Assembly (NCBI GenBank): GCA_029961685.1 | Contig: JARWKL010000010.1 | Span: 21,984,067-22,048,066, forward strand | DNA: 64,000 bases | Direction of reading: 5' to 3' | Source of the DNA: Aristolochia californica | Lineage: Eukaryota; Streptophyta; Magnoliopsida; Piperales; Aristolochiaceae | Shown: piece after piece, positions 11,468-21,290 of the stretch | Layout of the letters: every line of letters starts with the position of its first letter | Numbering within the stretch: position 1 is the stretch's first letter | Notes under the pieces: model-generated | The model's input: only the letters and a program-made list of their open reading frames with translations | The model's database searches: none | What the model was told of the DNA's origin: nothing | Made by a program: the position numbers and the translations under genes

Positions 11468-11785
11468 TGTTGTGGACTCAATAGCACACCGAGTCACACA
11501 ATGAAGGAGGCAACAACAACTCACTCAATAAGACTTATTTCTTATAGTACTTTGAGCAGGACTTATTTCTTATATTACTTTGAGTAGGATTTATTTCTTA
11601 TATTTTTTTAAGTAGGAGTTATTTCTAATTACTTTTATATGTAGGGGCATTATGGGAATTATTGTAACCTTAACCCTAAACTACATGACGTGATCTATTT
11701 AAAGGGATCTATTTGAATGAATGAGGCAAGCTTTGAGATTTTAGAATAAACTAGGGTAAACAGGTTGAGATCACCTCTTGATTTG
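11468..11785 (+). repeat. Second LTR (truncated) of the deleted gypsy
   Basis: Begins TGTTGTGGACTCAATAG. Contains three near-identical copies of a block of about 32 bp, 'aggacttatttcttatattacttttga' (11540-11635). It is lost into copia sequence near 11785, before reaching a CA end. Confidence 0.6.
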
Positions 11786-12718
11786 TTAGTCAATTGACAA
11801 AATATTTTAATTTCTATGTTACCTTCTCACCCACTTCATGTGTCTTTCAGGATCTTCTAACGAAGCAGGTGATTGGTGGAGGTCATGAACAAGGGGGGCT
11901 TTACTACTTGGATGTGCCAAAAATGAATATGGTTGCCACTACTATAAATGAGACACTGTTATGGCACAATCGGTTGGGACATCCATCTACATATTATTTT
12001 CATTATATGTTTCCTTCTCTTAAAGTAAGGTCAAAATTTCATTGTTAGGTTTGTCAATTGAGTAAACATCAAAGGAGTACATACTCTCCTCGTCCAAAAG
12101 TCAAAAGTGTTACTCCCTTTTCTTTAATTCATATTGATGTTTGGGGGCCCTTGAGTGTTTCCAAAAATTTTCAAGCAAAATATTTTATTACATTTATTGA
12201 TCATTTCACTCGCACGACTTGGTTGTTTATATTTAAGGAGCGTTCTGAGATACTATTTATTTTTAAGTCATTTCATGCTATGGTACTCACGCAATTTAGT
12301 CAGAAAATAAAATTTCTCTAGTCTGATAATGCCAAAGAATATGTTTCCAAAGACCTTAACTCTTTTTTTCAAGAAAATGGCATTATCCATCAAACATCAT
12401 GCATCTATACTCCTCAACAAAATGGTATAGCCGAACCGGAAAAATCATTATATTCTTGAGGTAGCTCGAGGTTTATTGTATACCATGAAAGTTCCATACT
12501 TTTATTGGCCTCATGCAGTCCTTACGGCTTGCTTTCTTATAAATTGTCTACCATCTTCTATTTTTGGTAATAAATATCCTTACTCTAGATTATTAGCAAA
12601 TGATGAACCGTTTTCACTACCTTTGAAAGTCTTCGAATGTCAATGTTTTGTTCATAATCCATTTCCTAGACACAACAAACTTGATCCTAAATCTATCAAG
12701 TATATCTTCTTGGGATAC
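11786..12718 (+). pseudogene. Copia polyprotein, first half (protease end, pre-integrase, integrase)
   Basis: A plus-strand copia fragment whose missing 3' half resumes at 17939. It has the end of the protease-adjacent region (VTFSPTSCVFQD), GAG-pre-integrase (LLWHNRLGHPS near 11958), a stop at 12046, SKHQRS, and the integrase core with DVWGPL and FITFIDHFTR. A stop near 12320 precedes SDNAKEY and NGIAEPEKS. A frameshift at about 12430 follows, then PYFYWPHAVLTACFLINCLPS and KSIKYIFLGY, where the gypsy cuts in. The D, D and E region is recognisable but broken. The 5' LTR and gag are absent. Confidence 0.85.
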
Positions 12719-13131
12719 TGTTATGGACTCTATAGCATCACGAGTTACCAACAGGCGTAGGAATTAATGAATGTGTTTTTCAATTTCCATGTAATTGTTT
12801 CTTGGTTTGGTTTTGTCTTTGGTTTGGGTTGGTTTAGCATTTATTGGTTTGAACCATTGACCCAAGAGGTCTTTAGGGTTTTGGACGTCCTCCACCCTAT
12901 TTAAGGGGACGGCTAGGGTAATGAAGATTATGAATTGAGTTCACTTTAGCTAACGTAATTTAGATAAACAGGTCAAGAGTTCCTTCAAGCTCTCTTCCGT
13001 TTTTCCCCCAATTCTCCTTTCCGAAATTCAATTCCCTTCAACCCCTCATTCCATCTCAACGTCAAGCAAGGTAATGGAAGGAAGAGAAGAGCGGAGGGTG
13101 ACAAGATCCATGGCTCGTGAGGATCCTAACA
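12719..13131 (+). repeat. 5' LTR of the gypsy
   Basis: 413 bp, TGTTATGGACTC...CCTAACA. A TATA-like CCTATTTAAGG lies near 12896. The gag start codon at 13074 lies within its last 60 bp. Confidence 0.9.
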
Positions 13132-14573
13132 ACGTGGTATCAGACAGGTCCACCCTCGGTGATTCCTCTTCTCCAGAGGACATACGTCAAGTACTTTCAG
13201 AACTACAACAACAATCCACTCTTCAAGGTACTGAAATTTCTCACATCAATACTACCTTACAAACACTGGAATCATCTCTACAAACCATCCTCCGACAACT
13301 TGCTGCACTTCAAGCACCAACACCACCACCAGCAACCAATTTTCAACCACAACCAGTTCCCCACCAACAATTCACGCCACCACCAAATCCAACCCTGCGC
13401 CAACCAATGGGTTCAATGGCAACTCACGCACAAGGACCATCAACGATTCCCAGGTACTTTAAACTCAACTTTCCTACATATGATGGTTCTAAAGATCCTT
13501 TACTGTGGTTCACGAAATGTGAACAATTCTTCTATCATCAACAAACGGTGGAAATGGACAAGGTTACTTTGGCCACCTACCACATGCTCGATGAAGCGCT
13601 CATGTGGTTCCATCACTACCGAAATGTCCATTCCATTCAGGATTGGCTGTACTTTAAACATGCTTGCCAGTTGAGGTTCGGACCTCCAGCTAGCAGCAAC
13701 CCAGTGGGAGAATTGATCAACTACAAACAGACCAACACCTTAGAGGTTTACCAAAAAACGTTCCAAGAAAGGTTGGCCAGAGCTAGTGAATTTGTTCCTC
13801 CTCACCTACATGTTCAGATTTTTAATGCTGGATTGACAGAGGCAGTCAGATTGGAAGTGGAATTACTTGGTCCGACAAATTTGGACTCAGCAATGAATTA
13901 TGCCAGAGCTGTGGAACACAAACAGAGAGTTCTAAAAGAGTCTTTACAAAGAAAACCATTTTGGCAAAACAGAATACAGGGTACTGCATCTGGTCCACGT
14001 TTTGGGTCCCCTGCCCCTAACAGAGCAGATCAGGCTACCAGTGTGCCTCCACACTCTATGCCACGTAAATTTTTTACTAAACAGGAAATGGACGCTCGAA
14101 AGGCAAAGGGCCTATGTTTTAATTGTGACGAACAATTCCTGCCCGGACATACCTATAAACGTTTATTCAGTATTGAATTTTTGGAAGAAGATTCAAAAGA
14201 GCTTCTTGAAAATGAAATTGTTGAAGAGGTACAACAGGAAGCAGAGCTCTCCCTCCATGCCATGCATGGCCTACGTAGTTTTAATACCATGCAGGTCAAG
14301 GCCAGGTTACATCATCTCATGCTACTTGCTTTAGTTGATTCGGGCAGCACACATAATTTTATCAGTGAACCAGCCGCGCAACAATTGGGATTGGAAATTC
14401 AACAACAAAGGGGACTCTCAGTTTCAGTGGCCAATGGGGCCAAAATTGCTAGTGTGGGGTTATGTGCTAACACCCCTTTCACCATTGAGGGGCATTCCTT
14501 TCAGGCAGATTTACTAGTCATTCCATTGCTGGATTTGATTTGGTGCTCGGGGTCAAATGGCTCCAGTTATTAG
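13074..14573 (+). CDS. Gypsy gag and protease (frameshifted at its end)
   Basis: 499 codons starting at an ATG inside the 5' LTR. The order is a basic N-terminus (RRVTRSMARED), a coiled-coil-like region at residues 40-85, a Pro/Gln linker at 85-120, and the retrotransposon gag domain (LNFPTYDGSKDPLLWFTKCEQFF...RFGPPAS...RLARASEFVP) at 130-290. A zinc knuckle follows near residue 350 (CFNCDEQFLPGH), whose last cysteine position is Tyr. The aspartic protease has its DSGSTHNF active site near residue 421. The frame is lost near 14535, where the protease continues one frame over. The polyprotein is cut by its own protease in intact relatives. The zinc-knuckle change would weaken RNA binding. Confidence 0.88.
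   Translation: MEGREERRVTRSMAREDPNNVVSDRSTLGDSSSPEDIRQVLSELQQQSTLQGTEISHINTTLQTLESSLQTILRQLAALQAPTPPPATNFQPQPVPHQQFTPPPNPTLRQPMGSMATHAQGPSTIPRYFKLNFPTYDGSKDPLLWFTKCEQFFYHQQTVEMDKVTLATYHMLDEALMWFHHYRNVHSIQDWLYFKHACQLRFGPPASSNPVGELINYKQTNTLEVYQKTFQERLARASEFVPPHLHVQIFNAGLTEAVRLEVELLGPTNLDSAMNYARAVEHKQRVLKESLQRKPFWQNRIQGTASGPRFGSPAPNRADQATSVPPHSMPRKFFTKQEMDARKAKGLCFNCDEQFLPGHTYKRLFSIEFLEEDSKELLENEIVEEVQQEAELSLHAMHGLRSFNTMQVKARLHHLMLLALVDSGSTHNFISEPAAQQLGLEIQQQRGLSVSVANGAKIASVGLCANTPFTIEGHSFQADLLVIPLLDLIWCSGSNGSSY
13135..13152 (+). promoter_or_regulatory. Primer-binding site of the gypsy
   Basis: TGGTATCAGACAGG, complementary at most positions to the 3' end of plant initiator-Met tRNA, three bases after the LTR end. 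It is read in frame by the gag ORF as VVSD. Confidence 0.8.
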
Positions 14574-15646
14574 GACCGATATTATGGGACTTTCAGGCTT
14601 GGACTATGACATTTTCAGCACCACAGGGCCAGATTACATTACAAGGCATTGTGGCACAGGTCCCTTACGCACTTCACACTTTGCATATTCAACACACGGG
14701 TGATGATCAGTTAGCTCCTTTACTTACAACATTTGCGGTTTTATTTAATGACCCTACAGGTCTACCACCAGTGCGTCATTGCGATCACCGCATTCGTTTA
14801 AAGTTAGGAACTGATCCAGTAGTGGTGCGGCCTTATCGTTACCCACATATCCAGAAAGATGAAATAGAACGACAGTGCATGCATATGCTCGCTCAGGGTG
14901 TGATCCAGCCCAGTCGATCTCCTTTCTCCTCACCAGTGTTACTTGTACGTAAAAAAGATAAATCTTGGAGATTTTGTGTCGACTATAGGCAACTCAACTT
15001 GCACACACTTAAGGACAAGTTCCCCATTCCAGTCGTGGACGAGTTGCTGGATGAGTTACATGGTCCTACAATTTTTACCAAATTAGATTTGAAATCGGGC
15101 TATCATCAAATACGAGTTCACCAGGCGGATGTGGAGAAGACTGCCTTCCGCACACATCACGGTCATTTCGATTTCCTCATCATGCCCTTCGGTCTCTCCA
15201 ATGCACCATCCACCTTTCAGGCCCTCATGAATGAGGTCTTTTCATCACTTCTGCGCCACTATGTGTTAGTCTTTTTTTATGACATTCTGGTCTACAGCAA
15301 AAATTGGGAAGAACATCTCCACCACCTCCATCAGGTATTTACCATTCTACGCTCTCATCATTTGGTTTTGAATAAATCGAAATGTTCTATGGGTACATCT
15401 GAGGTGGCATATTTGGGCCACGTCATATCAGCTGTGGGCGTGAAAGTTGACCAGAGCAAGATACAGGCAGTTACAGATTGGCCGGTTCCCACCTCCACCA
15501 CAACATTAAAGGGATTTTTGGGCTTAGCGGGATATTATAGAAAATTTATCCAATCTTATGGCCAGATAGCAGCACCACTCAATAACCTGCTAAAAAAAAA
15601 TGCTTCCACTGGTCTTCTTCAGCAGAACAGGCCTTTAACATGTTAA
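14540..15646 (+). CDS. Gypsy protease end and reverse transcriptase (frameshifted piece)
   Basis: 368 codons in the frame following the protease. It begins with the protease C-terminal VLGVKWLQ block, then the RT: RPYRYPHIQKDEIE, SRSPFSSPVLLVRKKD, WRFCVDYRQLN, FTKLDLKSGYHQIRVH, FDFLIMPFGLSNAPSTFQ and the active-site block FFYDILVYSK. The block normally has two adjacent aspartates, and here the first is Tyr (TAT), so polymerase activity should be lost. The thumb/connection LGHVIS...KGFLGLAGYYRKFI follows. The frame breaks in a run of nine A near 15592-15600, after which the connection continues in the frame of the next entry. Confidence 0.88.
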   Translation: MVLGVKWLQLLGPILWDFQAWTMTFSAPQGQITLQGIVAQVPYALHTLHIQHTGDDQLAPLLTTFAVLFNDPTGLPPVRHCDHRIRLKLGTDPVVVRPYRYPHIQKDEIERQCMHMLAQGVIQPSRSPFSSPVLLVRKKDKSWRFCVDYRQLNLHTLKDKFPIPVVDELLDELHGPTIFTKLDLKSGYHQIRVHQADVEKTAFRTHHGHFDFLIMPFGLSNAPSTFQALMNEVFSSLLRHYVLVFFYDILVYSKNWEEHLHHLHQVFTILRSHHLVLNKSKCSMGTSEVAYLGHVISAVGVKVDQSKIQAVTDWPVPTSTTTLKGFLGLAGYYRKFIQSYGQIAAPLNNLLKKNASTGLLQQNRPLTC

Positions 15647-16065
15647 AGGAGGCCTTAGCCTCAGCGCCAGTCCTACAATTACCAGATTTTGAGGTAAAAT
15701 TTGTGGTGGAATGTGATGCCTCCGGGGGAGGTATAGGGGTAGTGTTACAACAATTGGGACACCCCATTGCTTATTTCAGCCGTCAGTTGGGACAACACCA
15801 CCATAAGTTAGCTGCATATGAGAGGGAATTGATTGGGTTAGCCAAGGTTGTCCAACATTGGCGACCTTATCTTTGGGGACGACCGTTTCTCATTCGTACA
15901 GATCATTGTAGCCTCAAGTATCTTCTTGAACAATGCCTCACCACATCCCCACAGCAGCATTGGTTAACTAAACTCATGGGCTTCGATTTTACGATTCATT
16001 ATAAGCCAGGTAGTTCGAATTTGGGGGCTGATGCCTTATCACATCAGGATATTTCCGCCAAATAA
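15640..16065 (+). CDS. Gypsy RNase H (broken by stop)
   Basis: 141 codons covering the end of the connection and the RNase H domain. Visible are VVECDASGGGIG (first catalytic Asp in DAS), YFSRQLGQHH, YERELIGLAKVVQHWRPYL (catalytic Glu), and IRTDHCSLKYLLEQ (catalytic Asp). The LGADALSH block near the C-terminus carries the last acidic residue. It ends at TAA 16063-16065. The same frame then continues through the integrase, so this is a nonsense codon rather than a natural end. Confidence 0.85.
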   Translation: MLKEALASAPVLQLPDFEVKFVVECDASGGGIGVVLQQLGHPIAYFSRQLGQHHHKLAAYERELIGLAKVVQHWRPYLWGRPFLIRTDHCSLKYLLEQCLTTSPQQHWLTKLMGFDFTIHYKPGSSNLGADALSHQDISAK

Positions 16066-17571
16066 ATTTATGCTATCAGTCACCCACGTGCACTGCTATT
16101 AGATTCTATTCGTGAGGAAGTACATCAATATCTGGATCTCATGTCATTATATCAGGATATTCAACAGGGGACAGCTGCTCCTCATTGGACGATTCAGGAT
16201 CGTCTCATTCTCTACAAAAATAGGATCTTTTTGCATAATACATCCCCACTTCTTCACACCATCCTATCCTCTATCCATGATAGCACACATGAGGGTCGAC
16301 AAAAAACATATTTCCGAATCAGTCGGGACTTTTACTGGAAGGGCATGAAGAGCACAATTGCTGATTATGTAGCAGCTTGTCAGATTTGTCAAAGAAACAA
16401 GGCCGAATCTTTAAGTCCGGCCGGCCTACTGCAACATCTGCAACTACCATCTCAAATCTGGTCTGATATTTCCATGGACTTCATTGCTGGACTTCCCATT
16501 TCATTAGGTAAATCAGTGATATTCGTCGTCGTTGATCGGTTTTCAAAATATGGGCACTTCCTTGCTTTGGCGCATCCATATACTGCTGCTCAGGTGGCTC
16601 AATTATTTATGGACAACATTGTCCGATTACATGGAATTCCCTCATCCATTATCAGTGACAGGGATGCCATTTTTACCAGTCTCTTTTGGAAGAAATTATT
16701 CAAATTATAGGGCACCCGATTGGCATTTTCGTCTGCCTATCATCCACAAATGGACGGCAAAACAAAGGTTGTCAATCGCACGATTGAAATGTATCTTCGT
16801 TGTTTTGTGGGGGACGCACCTAGAAGATGGGTGAAATGGCTTTCATGGGCAGAATTTTGCTATAACACATCTTACCACACAGCACTGGGTACTATTCCTT
16901 TCAGGGTAGTTTATGGCAGAGATCCACCTCGTTTGTTACCATATGAACCTGGGGCATCCAAAGTCGTCACTTTGGACCAAGCATTAGCTGAACGGGACGC
17001 TATGGTCACTGAGGTACGTACACATCTGCAGGAGGCCCAACACTCTATGAAACGCTTTTATGATAAGAAGCACCAGGAGACATCTTATTGCCCTGGAGAC
17101 TATGTGTGGTTAAAGCTTCAACACTACCGCCAGCTGTCCCTGACTGCAGCCAAGCGCCATAAGTTGTCTCCAAAATATTATGGTCCATTTTCGATATTGG
17201 ACCAAATTGGGCCCGTGGCATACCGCTTGCAGCTACCACCGGAAGCAAAGATCCACAATGTATTTCAAGTCTCCCAATTGAAGCCCTTCCAGGGTGACTT
17301 GCCCCTACTGCACACTCCACTGCCGCCACTACATGAGGGCAGAGTCCTTTCTATTCCGGTTCAGGTAATACAAGCATGCCACATTCAAGGGGATTGGGAA
17401 ATTCTAGTCCAGTGGGCAGATGCCGATCCCAGTGACACCACATGGGAGCCGTTATCAGCATTTCGACTTTTATATCCTTCCTTCGAGCTTGAGGACAAGC
17501 TCTTTCTCCAGGAGGGGGGTGATGTTATGGACTCTATAGCATCACGAGTTACCAACAGACGTAGGAATTAA
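16066..17571 (+). CDS. Gypsy integrase and chromodomain (one internal stop)
   Basis: Same frame as the RNase H. The N-terminal zinc-binding HHCC region (IHDSTHEG...CQICQRNKAES) is followed by the core, with the first Asp in SMDFIAGLP and the second in SDRDAIF. A TAG at 16708-16710 interrupts it, and the HPQMDGKTKVVNR block follows, where the usual catalytic Glu is Lys. The C-terminal part has GDYVWLKLQHYRQ, GPFSILDQIG, IHNVFQVSQLK, then a chromodomain-like segment (ILVQWADADPSDTTWEPLSAF...LEDKLFLQEGG). The stop at 17569-17571 lies 46 bases inside the 3' LTR. The chromodomain would direct insertion towards histone-marked chromatin in working relatives. Confidence 0.88.
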
Positions 17572-17933
17572 TGAATGTGTTTTTTAATTTCCATGTAATT
17601 GTTTCTTGGTTTGGTTTTGTCTTTGGTTTGGGTTGGTTTAGCATTTATTGGTTTGAACCATTGACCCAAGAGGTCTTTAGGGTTTTGGACGTCCTCCACC
17701 CTATTTAAGGACGGCTAGGGTAATGAAGATTATGAATTGAGTTCACTTTAGCTAACGTAATTTAGATAAACAGGTCAAGAGCTCCTTCAAGCTCTCTTCC
17801 ATTTTTCCCCCAATTTTCCTTTCCGAAATTCAATTCCCTTCAACCCCTCATTCCATCTCAACGTCAAGCAGGGTAATGGAAGGAAGAGAAGAGAGGAGGG
17901 TGACAAGATCCATGGCTCATGAGGATCCTAACA
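17523..17933 (+). repeat. 3' LTR of the gypsy
   Basis: 411 bp, about 98% identical by eye to the 5' LTR (one 2-base gap in the TATTTAAGG-ACGG region). It follows the polypurine tract and is followed by GATAC. Confidence 0.9.
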
Positions 17934-17938
17934 GATAC

Positions 17939-18715
17939 TCTCACATACAAAAGGTTATGTTTGTTATAGTCCCACTCTTCAATGTTTATTTATGTCTAGG
18001 TATGTAACATTTTTTGAAGACTCCTCATTTTATTCTAATAGTTCTCCTCCTGGTCTGTCCTCAGTACCAGGTTCTCCTCGACCGGTTGTGCCTCATGACA
18101 CAGAGATTATTCAACCCCCAGAGCAAGTGGCCGACACCACACCTGCCGAGTTAACAGATCCAACAGAGGTAAGTCTTTCATCACCAGTTATTTTTGGCCC
18201 TCAATATGATACTCGTCCTATTGCTATAAGGAAAGAACATAGATCATGCACTAGACCTTCTACTTCTCATCCCATTTCAAATTTTGTGTCTCATCATCGC
18301 CTCTAACCTTTATGTTGTCATTTTCTTTCTTCTATTTCCTCCATATCTATGCCACAGTCCTATCAAAAGGTTCTACAACATCCAAGTTGGAAGGCAGCAT
18401 TGGATGAATACATGAAGGCACTTCATGACAATCATACATGGTCACTGGTTCCTCTCCCGATAGATAAAAAACTTGTTGGTTGCAAGTGGGTTTATACTAT
18501 CAAACATAATCCGGATGGGTCAATTGCACGACTGAAGGCTCGACTGGTTGGCAAAGGTTATACTCAATGTTATGGAATTGATTATGAAGAAACCTTCTCT
18601 CCAATGGCAAAAATTAACTTGGTACGTATATTATTATCTCTGGTGGCCAATTCATCATGGCCGATATATCAACTTGATGTGAAAAATGTATTTCTTAATG
18701 GTGATATTAAAGAAT
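17939..18715 (+). pseudogene. Copia polyprotein, second half: integrase tail, linker and RT start
   Basis: Resumes exactly where the copia was cut. The first codons after the duplicated GATAC continue the integrase tail (...SRYVTFFEDSSF). A Pro/Ser-rich linker with TRPIAIRKEHRSCTRPS (18190-18260) follows, typical before copia RT. After a stop near 18304, the RT begins (WKAALDEYMKALHDNHTWSL, GCKWVYTIKHNPDG, QLDVKNVFLNGD) and stops at 18715. Confidence 0.88.
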
Positions 18716-19886
18716 AAATTTATATGCAACAACCACCTGGTTAGGTGGTTGATGGGGAGTCAGTATGCCACCAAAAAAATTCTTTATATGGTCTAAAGCA
18801 GTCCCCTCGGGCATGGTTTGAGAAATTTAGTCAAGCCCTCATACGGGCCGGCTTTTACAGATGCTCTGGAGATCACTCAGTATTTATTGAAAATACATCG
18901 AGAGGTAAGGTGATTCTAGTTGTATATGTTGATGATATCATTTTAACTGGTAGTGATTCCGAGGGCATCCAGAAAACAAAGGAAAAAATATGTGCTAAAT
19001 TCAAGACGAAGGATCTTGGACTACTCATATTTTTTGGGTATTGAAGTATTACAATCCAGACATGGGATTGTGCTATCCCAAAGGAAATATGCCCTTGATC
19101 TACTAGAGGAGACAAGAATGATGGGATGCAAACCAGCAGACACTCCAATGGACTCAAATGCGAAAATATGTGGAGGCACCAGAGATGATGTAGATATTAA
19201 GAAATATCAAAGATTAGTAGGAAGACTTATTTACCTGTGTGTAACAAGGCTGAATATTTAATATGCAGTAAGTATGGTAAGTCAATACGTGCACAAGCAA
19301 AAACTTAGTCATTGGTAAGCACTTGAAAGGATACTACGATATTTGAAAGGACCTCCAGGAAGAGGGATTCTCTATAAAAACCATGGTCACTTCAACATCG
19401 AAGGATTCTCAAATGCAGACTGGGCCAGATCCCCAGATGACAGAAAATCTACTTCGGGATTTTGTACGATGGTTGGAGGGAATTTGGTTACATGAAAAAG
19501 CAAGAAGCAAAATGTAGTAGCACGGTCTAGTGCAGAAGAAGAATACAGAGACATGACACACACTTTTAGTGAACTCCTATGGATAAGATCTCTTGTCACT
19601 GAATTGGGATTCTACAAAGAAGCTTAAATAGATCTATATTGTGATAATCAAGCCGCAATACACAATACATCGAATCCAGTCTTCCATGAAAAAACAAAGC
19701 ATATTGCAGTGGACTACCATTTTATACAAGAAAAATTCCAAGCAAGTTTCTTATCTCTAAAGCATATATCATCACAAAGTCAAGTTGTAGATATTCTCAC
19801 CAAGCCGGTCACTCACATGATTATGTCTACCATATGCAGCAAGTTGAGCATTTATTATGTCTTCTCACCCCCAGCTTGAGGGTGAG
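18716..19886 (+). pseudogene. Copia RT palm, RNase H and polyprotein end
   Basis: RT continues with LYGLKQSPRAWFEKF and the intact active-site block YVDDIILTGS at about 18925. A frameshift follows near 19025, then FLGIEVLQS, CKPADTPMDSN, a stop, LRYLKGPPGRG, ADWARSPDDRKSTSGFCT, SSAEEEYRDM and [22 protein letters not shown] (RNase H), with several stops. The tail [14 protein letters not shown] precedes a polypurine-like CTTGAGGGTGAG at 19875-19886. This tail is the same peptide that family A and B elements keep as a relic. Confidence 0.88.
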
Positions 19887-20494
19887 TGTTACAATGTGTG
19901 ACCCACCATGGTGCTCGAGTTGGTGGGACCCACCATGAGGATGTGGGACACCAAGAAGAGTCCTCATCCAAGCAAGCAGGAGTTAAGGAGTTAAGAAGCA
20001 CAAGCTGAAATAAGTTAGAAGACTTGCAGATCAAGTAGGACCCACAAATATCCCATGAGTTGGAAACCTTATCAAAATAAGCTGGAAGATCATGAGGGAC
20101 CCACAAGGATAAGGCCAAGAGCTGGCCTACTCCCTTATATTCACGTGATTGAAGAAAGAGTTCTATTTCAACTCATATTAGTCTTCTAGTAGATTGTTTT
20201 GAATAGACTTATCTTAGAGAGTTAGAGTTGGAATGTAATTAGAAGATTGAAAGGTTAATTGTATAAGGGCTCTATCTCTTCCTCTACTATAAATAGAGGT
20301 GTTGTGATTCAGAATTAATCAAGTTATACATCTTCTTCTTGAGTTAATCTCTCCCTCTCTCGTTGCTTGGGGCATACCTCTTTTTCTCTTTGCTTTTTTC
20401 TTCTCTCTACCCGAGAGCTCTTCTTCCCTTTTCTTCTTTTTCTTTCTTCTTTATCTTGCTCAAAATATTGGAAAAAGGGATCCTAAATTCAACA
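19887..20494 (+). repeat. 3' LTR of the split copia
   Basis: About 608 bp from TGTTACAATGTGTG to TTCAACA. It has TATA-like CTATAAATAGAGG at about 20286 followed by a CT-rich leader. The 3' end is chosen on the CA terminus and the resumption of another copia's gag. No 5' partner was found in the window. Confidence 0.7.
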
Positions 20495-20934
20495 GAAAAC
20501 AATCTAATATGCAATGGAGGCAATAGAGTGTGATTGAGTACTTTAGTGAATTGAATAACTTGTTGAGGAGCTCGGATCACTCACATACAACTAATGATAC
20601 ATAGTCGAGGAACCAAAAATTTGAGATAGATGTTGCACACATTTTTTACATGGCTTCACCCTAGAGTATCAGTTTTCATGCACAAAAGCTGGCTAATGGT
20701 GATATTCCTACACATATAAGTGTTAAGCATGTGTTATAAGGGTTAAAACTACAATGACCAAAGTTGGTGATTCAACACCGTAATCTCAGTTTACGATAAT
20801 TCTACATTACTTTCTAGCACTACAAATGGTTAGCAGTAAATACTCCTTGAGTTCAAGGAGGTGGTAGAGGTAGAGAGGTAGTAGTCAACGCAAAACTGGT
20901 GGCAACGGTAGATAGGGTCAGGTTTTACAGGGAA

Positions 20935-21290
20935 CTCAACTCGACTTGACCCAAAAAAACTTGGGTTTGGGTTTTGATTTCACCTGGAGGTTTGGGGACG
21001 AGACGAGAAAAAAAACCCACTGGGTTTTGAGTCGGGGACATGTTTTTCCAAACCCGACTCGAACCCACCCCAAACCCAACCCACAAACAAGATAGAGATA
21101 TAAAATGGAGTTGAGATGGGTCAGATTTATGGGAATGGAGCAGGGATGGGTCGGGTTTAAGTCAGGTTTACAGGAATGAGATAGGGATGGGGTCACTAGA
21201 AAAATAATCGGGTCAAGGTCAGTTTTGGTTATTTGGTTGTTTTTAGGTGTTTTTGGGTTTGGGTTTTGAGGTTGAGGATCAAATTTGGGT
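20935..21290. repeat. GGGTTTGGG / CCCAAACCC low-complexity block
   Basis: Repeated tgggtttgggtttt, gatgggtcgggttta and cccaaacccaaccca, partly as inverted halves (left half C-rich, right half G-rich near 21050-21140). It lies between the Gly/Arg-rich and zinc-knuckle parts of a copia gag, so it looks inserted. Compare 2435-2812. Confidence 0.45.

Larger units (their letters stand above)
9911..11785 (+). mobile_element. Gypsy element with pol deleted (LTR-gag-LTR)
   Basis: The 5' LTR begins TGTTATGGACTCAATAG at 9911. A primer-binding site lies at 10679-10690, a gag remnant runs to about 11467, and a second LTR beginning TGTTGTGGACTCAATAG follows at 11468. The gag sequence runs straight into the second LTR, so the protease, RT, RNase H and integrase genes have been deleted. 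The two LTRs share start, TATA region (ctatttaagggg / ctatttaaaggg) and a gggtaa-cagg block but differ widely elsewhere. The junction may therefore be recombination between two related elements. No target duplication was found. Confidence 0.65.
12719..17933 (+). mobile_element. Chromodomain-type Ty3/gypsy element, nearly full length
   Basis: A 5.2-kb element with LTRs at 12719-13131 and 17523-17933 and a perfect target duplication GATAC (12714-12718 and 17934-17938). It has a PBS at 13135-13144 (TGGTATCAGA), a polypurine tract (GGAGGGGGG) ending at 17519, and gag-protease-RT-RNase H-integrase-chromodomain order. I count about 8 substitutions and one 2-base gap between the LTRs over 411 bp, so insertion is recent in evolutionary terms. 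Coding lesions: a frameshift near 14535, a frameshift in an A-run near 15595, stops at 16063 and 16708, and changed catalytic residues in RT and integrase. It cannot be autonomous as it stands. It split the copia at 11786-12718 / 17939-20494. Confidence 0.93.

Noticed and set aside
13117..13674. 185-codon open frame overlapping gag
   Set aside because: Out-of-frame shadow of the gypsy gag rich in His/Asn/Gln; no independent homology.
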